Source of the DNA: Petrolisthes cinctipes
Lineage: Eukaryota; Arthropoda; Malacostraca; Decapoda; Porcellanidae
Assembly (NCBI GenBank): GCA_033782935.1
Contig: JAWQEG010000283.1
Coordinates: 2,232,001 to 2,296,000 of the forward strand
Direction of reading: 5' to 3'
DNA: 64,000 nucleotides
Below the pieces are notes generated by a model, which was given only the letters and a program-made list of their open reading frames with translations, was not told the DNA's origin and made no database searches. The position numbers and the translations under genes were made by a program. Below, in pieces: positions 50,131 through 61,200 of the stretch (position 1 is the first letter of the stretch; the number at the start of each line of letters is the position of its first letter).

Positions 50131-51600
50131 CCGTGTTAGAGTATTTTGAAAATACATGCTCAAAACATACTGAAAATCGATCTTTTAGGTGCACAAAAGT
50201 CGAAATGTGCATGCATCTTCAGTACCCGTTTATATCTCAAATTCAGGCTCAAAACACCCGAAAATTCAATATTTTGGGGTCCCAGAAGCAATCTGTACAT
50301 GCCTACTCAGTGTTGGAGTATTTTCAAAATACAGGCCCAAAACATGCTAAAAATCGATATTTTAGATGCCCAAAGTCAATATGTGCATGTATCTTCTGTA
50401 CCCGTTTATATCTCAAATTCAGGCTCAAAACACCCGAAAATTCAATATTTTGGGGTCTCAGAAGCAATCTGTACATGCCTACACAGTGCTAGAATATTTT
50501 CAAAATATAGGCTAAAAACATGCTAAAAATCGACATTTTAGGTGCCAAAAAATCGATATCTCAAATGCAGTCCCAAAACACCCGAAAATTCGATATGTAG
50601 GGGTCCCAGAAGCGATCTGTACATGCCTACTCCGTGTTAGAGTATTTTCAAAATAAATGCTCAAAACATGCTGAAAATGATATTTTTGGTGCCCAAAGTC
50701 AATATGTGCATGTATCTTCTGTACCCGTTTATATCTCAAATTCAGGCTCAAAACACCCGAAAATTCAATATTTTGGGGTCCCAGAAGCAATCTGTACATG
50801 CCTACTCAGTGCTAGAATATTTTCAAAATATAGGCTAAAAACATGCTAAAAATCGATCTTTTAGGTGCCAAAAAGTCGATATCTCAAATTCAGTCCCAAA
50901 ACACCCGAAAATTCGATATTTAGAGGTCCCTGATGCGATCTGTACATGCCTATTCCGTGTTAGAGTATTTTCAAAATACAGGCTCAAAACATACTGAAAA
51001 TCGATCTTTTAGGTGCACAAAAGTCGATATGTTCATGCATCTTTAGTTCCCGTTTATATCTCAAATTCAGGCTCAAAACACCCGAAAATTCAATATTTTG
51101 GGGTCCCAGAAGCAATCTGTACATGCCCACTCAGTGTTAGAGTATTTTCAAAATACAGGCCAAAAACATGCTGAAAATCGATATTTTAGATGCCCAAAGT
51201 CAATATATGCATGTATCTTCTGATCCCGTTTATATCTCAAATTCAGGCTCAAAACATCCGAAAATTCAATATTTTGGGGTCCCAGAAGCAATCTGTACAT
51301 GCCTACACAGTGCTAGAATATTTTCAAAATATAGGCTAAAAACATGCTAAAAATCGACATTTTAGGTGCCAAAAAATCGATATCTCAAATTCAGTCCCAA
51401 AACACCCGAAAATTCGATATTTAGAGGTCCCAGAAGGTATCTGTACATGCCTACTCCGTGTTAGAGTATTTTCAAAATACAAGCCAAAAACATACTGAAA
51501 ATCGATCTTTTAGGTGCCCAAACGTCGATATGTGCATGCATCTTCTGTACCCGTTTATATCTCAAATTCTGGCCCTAAACACCCGAAAATTCGATATTTT
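46140..51600 (+). repeat. Block duplication with 3,319-bp offset
   Basis: From about 46.14 to 48.3 kb the sequence matches 3,319 bp downstream, including the CATTCTCAAAACATCC, CTCAAATGCAG and one-base-deletion markers. It overlaps the 4.3-kb duplication, so the same markers now occur in several copies. Confidence 0.8.
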
Positions 51601-54600
51601 GGGGTCCCAGAAGCGATCTGTACATGCCTACTCCGTGTTAGAGTATTTTCAAAATTCAGGCCCAAAACATGCTGAAAATCGATATTTTAGATGCCCAAAG
51701 TCAATATGTGCATGTATCTTCTGTACCCGTTTATATCTCAAATTCAGGCTCAAAACACTCGAAAATTCAATATTTTGGGGTCCCAGAAGCAACCTGTACA
51801 TGCCTACACAGTGCTAGAATATTTTCAAAATATAGGCTAAAAACATGCTAAAAATCGACATTTTAGGTGCCAAAAAATCGATATCTCAAATTCAGTCCCA
51901 AAACACCCTAAAATTCGATATTTAGAGGTCCCAGAAGGTATCTGTACATGCCTACTCTGTGTTAGAGTATTTACAAAATACAGGCCAAAAACATACTGAA
52001 AATCGATCTTTTAGGTGCCCAAAAGTCGATACGTGCATGCATCTTCTGTACCCGTTTATATCTCAAATTCTGGCCCTAAACAACCGAAAATTCGATATTT
52101 TGGGGTCCCAGAAGCGATCTGTACATGCCTACTCCGTGTTAGAGTATTTTCAAAATTCAGGCCCAGAACATGCTGAAAATCGATATTTTTGGTGCCCAAA
52201 GTCAATATGTGCATGTATCTTCTGTACCCGTTTATATCTCAAATTCAGGCTCAAAACACCCTAAAATTCAATATTTTGGGGTCCCAGAAGCAATCTGTAC
52301 ATGCCTACTCAGTGCTAGAATATTTTCAAAATATAGGCTAAAAACATGCTAAAAATCGATCTTTTAGGTGCCAAAACGTCGATATCTCAAATTCAGTCCC
52401 AAAACACCCGAAAATTCGATATTTAGAGGTCCCTGAAGCGATCTGTACATGCCTATTCCGTGTTAGAGTATTTTCAAAATACAGGCCAAAAACATACTGA
52501 AAATCGATCTTTTAGGTGCCCAAAAGTCGATATGTGCATGCATCTTCTGTACCCGTTTATATCTCAAATTCAGGCCCTAAACACCCGAAAATTCGATATT
52601 TTGGGGTCCCAGAAGCGATCTGTACATGCCTACTCCGTGTTAGAGTATTTTCAAAATTCAGGCCCAGAACATGCTGAAAATCGATATTTTTGGTGCCCAA
52701 AGTCAATATGTGCATGTATCTTCTGTACCCGTTTATATCTCAAATTCAGGCTCAAAACACCCGAAAATTCAATATTTTGGGGTCCCAGAAGCAATCTGTA
52801 CAGTGCTAGAATATTTTCAAAATATAGGCTAAAAACATGCTAAAAATCGATCTTTTAGGTGCCAAAAAGTCGATATCTCAAATTCAGTCCCAAAACAACC
52901 GAAAATTCGATATTTAGGGGTCCCAGAAGCGATCTGTACATGCCTACTCCGTGTTAGAGTATTTTCAAAATACATGCTCAAAACATACTGAAAATCGATC
53001 TTTTAGGTGCACAAAAGTCGATATGTGCATGCATCTTCAGTACCCGTTTATATCTCAAATTCAGGCTCAAAACACCCGAAAATTCAATATTTTGGGGTCC
53101 CAGAAGCAATCTGTACATGCCTACTCAGTGTTGGAGTATTTTCAAAATACAGGCCCAAAACATGCTGAAAATCGATATTTTAGATGCCCAAAGTCAATAT
53201 GTGCATGTATCTTCTGTACCCGTTTATATCTCAAATTCAGGCTCAAAACACCCGAAAATTCAATATTTTGGGGTATCAGAAGCAATCTGTACATGCCTAC
53301 ACAGTGCTAGAATATTTTCAAAATATAGGCTAAAAACATGCTAAAAATCGACATTTTAGGTGCCAAAAAATCGATATCTCAAATGCAGTCCCAAAACACC
53401 CGAAAATTCGATATGTAGGGGTCCCAGAAGCGATCTGTACATGCCTACTCCGTGTTAGAGTATTTTCAAAATAAATGCTCAAAACATGCTGAAAATGATA
53501 TTTTTGGTGCCCAAAGTCAATATGTGCATGTATCTTCTGTACCCGTTTATATCTCAAATTCAGGCTCAAAACACCCGAAAATTCAATATTTTGGGGTCCC
53601 AGAAGCAATCTGTACATGCCTACTCAGTGCTAGAATATTTTCAAAATATAGGCTAAAAACATGCTAAAAATCGATCTTTTAGGTGCCAAAAAGTCGATAT
53701 CTCAAATTCAGTCCCAAAACACCCGAAAATTCGATATTTAGAGGTCCCTGAAGCGATCTGTACATGCCTATTCCGTGTTAGAGTATTTTCAAAATACAGG
53801 CTCAAAACATACTGAAAATCGATCTTTTAGGTGCACAAAAGTCGATATGTTCATGCATCTTTAGTTCCCGTTTATATCTCAAATTCAGGCTCAAAACACC
53901 CGAAAATTCAATATTTTGGGGTCCCAGAAGCAATCTGTACATGCCCACTCAGTGTTAGAGTATTTTCAAAATACAGGCCAAAAACATGCTGAAAATCGAT
54001 ATTTTAGATGCCCAAAGTCAATATATGCATGTATCTTCTGATCCCGTTTATATCTCAAATTCAGGCTCAAAACACCCGAAAATTCAATATTTTGGGGTCC
54101 CAGAAGCAATCTGTACATGCCTACACAGTGCTAGAATATTTTCAAAATATAGGCTAAAAACATGCTAAAAATCGACATTTTAGGTGCCAAAAAATCGATA
54201 TCTCAAATTCAGTCCCAAAACACCCGAAAATTCGATATTTAGAGGTCCCAGAAGGTATCTGTACATGCCTACTCCGTGTTAGAGTATTTTCAAAATACAA
54301 GCCAAAAACATACTGAAAATCGATCTTTTAGGTGCCCAAACGTCGATATGTGCATGCATCTTCTGTACCCGTTTATATCTCAAATTCTGGCCCTAAACAC
54401 CCGAAAATTCGATATTTTGGGGTCCCAGAAGCGATCTGTACATGCCTACTCCGTGTTAGAGTATTTTCAAAATTCAGGCCCAAAACATGCTGAAAATCGA
54501 TATTTTAGATGCCCAAAGTCAATATGTGCATGTATCTTCTGTACCCGTTTATATCTCAAATTCAGGCTCAAAACACTCGAAAATTCAATATTTTGGGGTC

Positions 54601-55280
54601 CCAGAAGCAACCTGTACATGCCTACACAGTGCTAGAATATTTTCAAAATATAGGCTAAAAACATGCTAAAAATCGACATTTTAGGTGCCAAAAAATCGAT
54701 ATCTCAAATTCAGTCCCAAAACACCCTAAAATTCGATATTTAGAGGTCCCAGAAGGTATCTGTACATGCCTACTCTGTGTTAGAGTATTTACAAAATACA
54801 GGCCAAAAACATACTGAAAATCGATCTTTTAGGTGCCCAAAAGTCGATACGTGCATGCATCTTCTGTACCCGTTTATATCTCAAATTCTGGCCCTAAATA
54901 ACCGAAAATTCGATATTTTGGGGTCCCAGAAGCGATCTGTACATGCCTACTCCGTGTTAGAGTATTTTCAAAATTCAGGCCCAGAACATGCTGAAAATCG
55001 ATATTTTTGGTGCCCAAAGTCAATATGTGCATGTATCTTCTGTACCCGTTTATATCTCAAATTCAGGCTCAAAACACCCTAAAATTCAATATTTTGGGGT
55101 CCCAGAAGCAATCTGTACATGCCTACTCAGTGCTAGAATATTTTCAAAATATAGGCTAAAAACATGCTAAAAATCGATCTTTTAGGTGCCAAAACGTCGA
55201 TATCTCAAATTCAGTCCCAAAACACCCGAAAATTCGATATTTAGAGGTCCCTGAAGCGATCTGTACATGCCTATTCCGTG
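50130..55280 (+). repeat. Tandem duplication of a 2,818-bp block
   Basis: Positions from about 50.13 to 52.46 kb match 2,818 bp downstream. Shared variants include CTACTCTGTGTTAG with GTATTTACAAAAT (51,953/54,771), GCAACCTGTACATG, CGATACGTGCATG and CACCCTAAAATTC. Small differences (for example TAAACAACCG and TAAATAACCG near 52,078/54,896) separate the copies. Confidence 0.85.
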
Positions 55281-55299
55281 TTAGAGTATTTTCAAAATA

Positions 55300-58200
55300 C
55301 ATGCTCAAAACATACTGAAAATCGATCTTTTATGTGCACAAAAGTCGATATGTTCATGCATCTTCAGTTCCCGTATATATCTCAAATTCAGGCTCAAAAC
55401 ACCCGAAAATTCAATATTTTGGGGTCCCAGAAGCAATCTGTACATGCCTACTCAGTGTTAGAGTATTTTCAAAATACAGGTCAAAAACATGCTGAAAATC
55501 GATATTTTAGATGCCCAAAGTCAATATATGCATGTATCTTCTGTACCCGTTTATATCTCAAATTCAGGCTCTAAAACACCCGAAAATTCAATATTTTGGG
55601 GTCCCAGAAGCAATCTGTACATGCCTACACAGTGCTAGAATATTTTCAAAATATAGGCTAAAAACATGCTAAAAATCGACATTTTAGGTGCCAAAAAATC
55701 GATATCTCAAATTCAGTCCCAAAACACCCGAAAATTCGATATTTAGAGGTCCCAGAAGGTATCTGTACATGCCTACTCCGTGTTAGAGTATTTTCAAATT
55801 ACAGGCCAAAAACATACTGAAAATCGATCTTTTAGGTGCCCAAAAGTCGATATGTGCATGCATCTTCTGTACCCGTTTATATCTCAAATTCAGACCCTAA
55901 ACACCCGAAAATTCGATATTTTGGGGTCCCAGAAGCGATCTGTACATGCCTACTCCGTGTTAGAGTATTTTCAAAATTCAGGCCCAGAACATGCTGAAAA
56001 TCGATATTTTTGGTGCCCAAAGTCAATATGTGCATGTATCTTCTGTACCCGTTTATATCTCAAATTCAGGCTCAAAACACCCGAAAATTCGATATTTTGG
56101 GGTCCCAGAAGCAATCTGTACATGCCTACTCAGTGCTAGAATATTTTCAAAATATAGGCTAAAAACATGCTAAAAATCGATCTTTTAGGTGCCAAAAAGT
56201 CGATATCTCAAATTCAGTCCCAAACACCCGATAATTCGATATTTAGGGGTCCCAGAAGCGATCTGTACATGCCTACTCCGTGTTAGAGTATTTTCAAAAT
56301 ACATGCTAAAAACATACTGAAAATCGATCTTTTAGGTGCACAAAAGTCGATATGTGCATGCATCTTCAGTACCCGTTTATATCTCAAATTCAGGCTCAAA
56401 ACACCCGAAAATTCGATATTTTGGGGTCCCAGAAGCGATCTGTACATGCCTACTCCGTGTTAGAGTATTTTCAAAATTCAGGCCCAAAACATGCTGAAAA
56501 TCGATATTTTTGGTGCCCAAAGTCAATATGTGCATGTATCTTCTGTACCCGTTTATATCTCAAATTCAGGCTCAAAACACCCGAAAATTCAATATTTTGG
56601 GGTCCCAGAAGCAATCTGTACATGCCTACACAGTGCTAGAATATTTTCAAAATATAGGCTAAAAACATGCTAAAAATCGACATTTTAGGTGCCAAAAAAT
56701 CGATATCTCAAATTCAGTCCCAAAACACCCGAAAATTCGATATTTAGAGGTCCCAGAAGCGATCTGTACATGCCTACTCCGTGTTAGAGTATTTTCAAAA
56801 TACACGCCAAAAACATACTGAAAATCGATCTTTTAGGTGCCCAAAAGTCGATATGTGCATGCATCTTCTGTACCCGTTTATATCTCAAATTCTGGCCCTA
56901 AACACCCGAAAATTCGATATTTTGGGGTCCCAGAAGCGATTTGTACATGCCTACTCCGTGTTAGAGTATTTTCAAAATTCAGGCCCAGAACATGCTGAAA
57001 ATCGATATTTTTGGTGCCCAAAGTCAATATGTGCATGTATCTTCTGTACCCGTTTATATCTCAAATTCAGGCTCAAAACACCCGAAAATTCAATATTTTG
57101 GGGTCCCAGAAGCAATCTGTACAGTGCTAGAATATTTTCAAAATATAGGCTAAAAACATGCTAAAAATCGATCTTTTAGGTGCCAAAAAGTCGATATCTC
57201 AAATTCAGTCCCAAAACACCCGAAAATTCGATATTTAGGGGTCCCAGAAGCGATCTGTACATGCCTACTCCGTGTTAGAGTATTTTCAAAATACATGCTC
57301 AAAACATACTGAAAATCGATCTTTTAGGTGCACAAAAGTCGATATGTGCACGCATCTTCAGTACCCGTTTATATCTCAAATTCAGGCTCAAAACACCCGA
57401 AAATTCAATATTTTGGGGTCCCAGAAACAATCTCTACATGCCTACTCAGTGTTAGAGTATTTTCAAAATACAGGTCCAAAACATGCTGAAAATCGATATT
57501 TTAGATGCCCAAAGTCAATATGTGCATGTATCTTCTGTACCCGTTTATATCTTGAATTCAGGCTCAAAACACCCGAAAATTCAATATTTTGGGGTCCCAG
57601 AAGCAATCTGTACATGCCTACACAGTGCTAGATTATTTTCAAAATATAGGCTAAAAACATGCTAAAAATCGACATTTTAGGTGCCAAAAAATCGATATCT
57701 CAAATTCAGTCCCAAAACACCCGAAAATTCGATATTTAGAGGTCCCAGAAGGTATCTGTACATGCCTTCTCCGTGTTAGAGTATTTTCAAAATACAGGCC
57801 AAAAACATACTGAAAATCGATCTATTAGGTGCCCAAAAGTCGATATGTGCATGCATCTTCTGTACCCGTTTATATCTCAAATTCTGGCCCTAAACACCCG
57901 AAAATTCGATATTTTGGGGTCCGAGAAGCGATCTGTACATGCCTACTCCGTGTTAGAGTATTTTCAAAATTCAGGCCCAAAACATGCTGAAAATCGATAT
58001 TTTTGGTGCCCAAAGTCAATATATGCATGTATCTTCTGTACCCGTTTATATCTCAAATTCAGGCTCAAAACACCCGAAAATTCAATATTTTGGGGTCCCA
58101 GAAGCAATCTGTACAGTGCTAGAATATTTTCAAAATATAGGCTAAAAACATGCTAAAAATCGATCTTTTAGGTGCCAAAAAGTCGATATCTCAAATTCAG

Positions 58201-61200
58201 TCCCAAAACACCCGAAAATTCGATATTTAGGGGTCCCAGAAGCGATCTGTACATGCCTACTCCGTGTTAGAGTATTTTCAAAATACATGCTCAAAACATA
58301 CTGAAAATCGATCTTTTAGGTGCACAAAAGTCGATATGTGCATGCATCTTCAGTACCCGTTTATATCTCAAATTCAGGCTCAAAACACCCGAAAATTCAA
58401 TATTTTGGGGTCCCAGAAGCAATCTGTACATGCCTACTCAGTGTTAGAGTATTTTCAAAATACAGGCCCAAAACATGCTGAAAATCGATATTTTAGATGC
58501 CCAAAGTCAATATGTGCATGTATCTTCTGTACCCGTTTATATCTCAAATTCAGGCTCAAAACACCCGAAAATTCAATATTTTGGGGTCCCAGAAGCAATC
58601 TGTACATGCCTACACAGTGCTAGAATATTTTCAAAATATAGGCTAAAAACATGCTGAAAATCGACATTTTAGGTGCCAAAAAATCGATATCTCAAATTCA
58701 GTCCCAAAACACCCGAAAATTCGATATTTAGAGGTCCCAGAATGTATCTGTACATGCCTACTCCGTGTTAGAGTATTTTCAAAATACAGGCCAAAAACAT
58801 ACTGAAAATCGATCTTTTAGGTGCTCAAAAGTCGATATGTGCATGCATCTTCTGTACCCGTTTATATCTCAAATTCTGGCCCTAAACACCCGAAAATTCG
58901 ATATTTTGGGGTCCCAGAAGCGATCTGTACATGCCTACTCCGTGTTAGAGTATTTTTAAAATTCAGGCCCAAAACATGCTGAAAATCGATATTTTTGGTG
59001 CCCAAAGTCAATATGTGCATGTATCTTCTGTACCCGTTTATATCTCAAATTCAGGCTCAAAACACCCGAAAATTCAATATTTTGGGTTCCCAGAAGCAAT
59101 CTGTACAGTGCTAGAATATTTTCAAAATATAGGCTAAAAACATGCTAAAAATCGATCTTTTAGGTGCCAAAAAGTCGATATCTCAAATTCAGTCCCAAAA
59201 CACCCGAAAATTCGATATTTAGGGGTCCCAGAAGCGATCTGTACATGCCTACTCCGAGTTAGAGTATTTTCAAAATACATGCTCAAAACATACTGAAAAT
59301 CGATCTTTTAGGTGCACAAAAGTCGATATGTGCATGCATCTTCAGTACCCGTTTATATCTCAAATTCAGGCTCAAAACACCCGAAAAATCAATATTTTGG
59401 GGTCCCAGAAGCAATCTGTACATGCCTACACAGTGCTAGAATATTTTCAAAATATAGGCTAAAAACATGCTGAAAATCGACATTTTAGGTGCCAAAAAAT
59501 CGATATCTCAAATTCAGTCCCAAAACACCCGAAAATTCGATATTTAGAGGTCCCAGAAGGTATCTGTACATGCCTACTCCGTGTTAGAGTATTTTCAAAA
59601 TACAGGCTAAAAACATACTGAAAATCGATCTTTTAGGTGCCCAAAAGTCGATATGTGCATGCATCTTCTGTACCCGTTTATATCTCAAATTCTGGCCCTA
59701 AACACCCGAAAATTCGATATTTTGGGGTCCCAGAAGCGATCTGTACATGCCTAGTCCGTGTTAGAGTATTTTCAAAATTCAGGCCCAAAACATGTTGAAA
59801 ATCGATATTTTTGGTGCCCAAAGTCAATATGCGCATGTATCTTCTGTACCCGTTTATATCTCAAATTCAGGCTCAAAACACCCGAAAATTCATTATTTTG
59901 GGGTCCCAGAAGCAATCTGTACATGCCTACTCAGTGCTAGAATATTTTCAAAATATAGGCTAAAAACATGCTAAAAATCGATCTTTTAGGTGCCAAAAAG
60001 TCGATATCTCAAATTCAGTCCCAAAACACCCGAAAATTCGATATTTAGGGGTCCCAGAAGCGATCTGTACATGCCTACTCCGTGTTAGAGTATTTTCAAA
60101 ATACAAGCTCAAAACATACTGAAAATCGATCTTTTAGGTGCACAAAAGTCGATATGTGCATGCATCTTCAGTACCCGTTTATATCTCAAATTCAGGCTCA
60201 AAACACCCGAAAATTCAATATTTTGGGGTCCCAGAAGCAATCTGTACATGCCTACTCAGTGTGAGGGTATTTTCAAAATACAGGCCAAAACATGCTGAAA
60301 ATCGATATTTTAGATGCCCAAAGTCAATATGTGCATGTATCTTCTGTACCCGTTTATATCTCAAATTCAGGCTCAAAACACCCGAAAATTCGATATTTTG
60401 GGGTCCCAGAAGCGATCTGTACATGCCTACTCCGTGTTAGAGTATTTTCAAAATTCAGGCCCAAAACATGCTGAAAATCGATATTTTTGGTGCCCAAAGT
60501 CAATATGTGCATGTATCTTCTGTACCCGTTTATATCTCAAATTCATGCTCAAAACACCCGAAAATTCAATATTTTGGGGTCCCAGAAGCAATCTGTACAT
60601 GCCTATTCAGTGCTAGAATATTTTCTAAATATAGGCTAAAAACATGCTAAAAATCGATCTTTTAGGTGCCAAAAAGTCGATATCTCAAATTCAGTCCCAA
60701 AACACACGAAAATTCGATATTTAGGGGTCCCAGAAGCGATCTGTACATGCCTACTCAGTGTTAGAGTATTTTCAAAATACATGCTCAAAACATACTGGAA
60801 ATCGATCTTTTAGATGCACAAAAGTCGATATGTGCATGCATCTTCAGTACCCGTTTATATCTCAAATTCAGGCTCAAAACACCCGAAAATTCAATATTTT
60901 GGGGTCCCAGAAGCGATCTGTACATGCCTACTCCGTGTTAGAGTATTTTCAAAATTCAGGCCCAAAACATGCTGAAAATCGATATTTTTGGTGCCCAAAG
61001 TCAATATGTGCATGTATCTTCTGTACCCGTTTATATCTCAAATTCAGGCTCAAAACACCCGAAAATTCGATATTTTGGGGTCCCAGAAGCGATCTGTACA
61101 TGCCTACTCCGTGTTAGAGTATTTTCAAAATTCAGGCCCAAAACATGCTGAAAATCGATATTTTTGGTGCCCAAAGTCAATATGTGCATGTATCTTCTGT

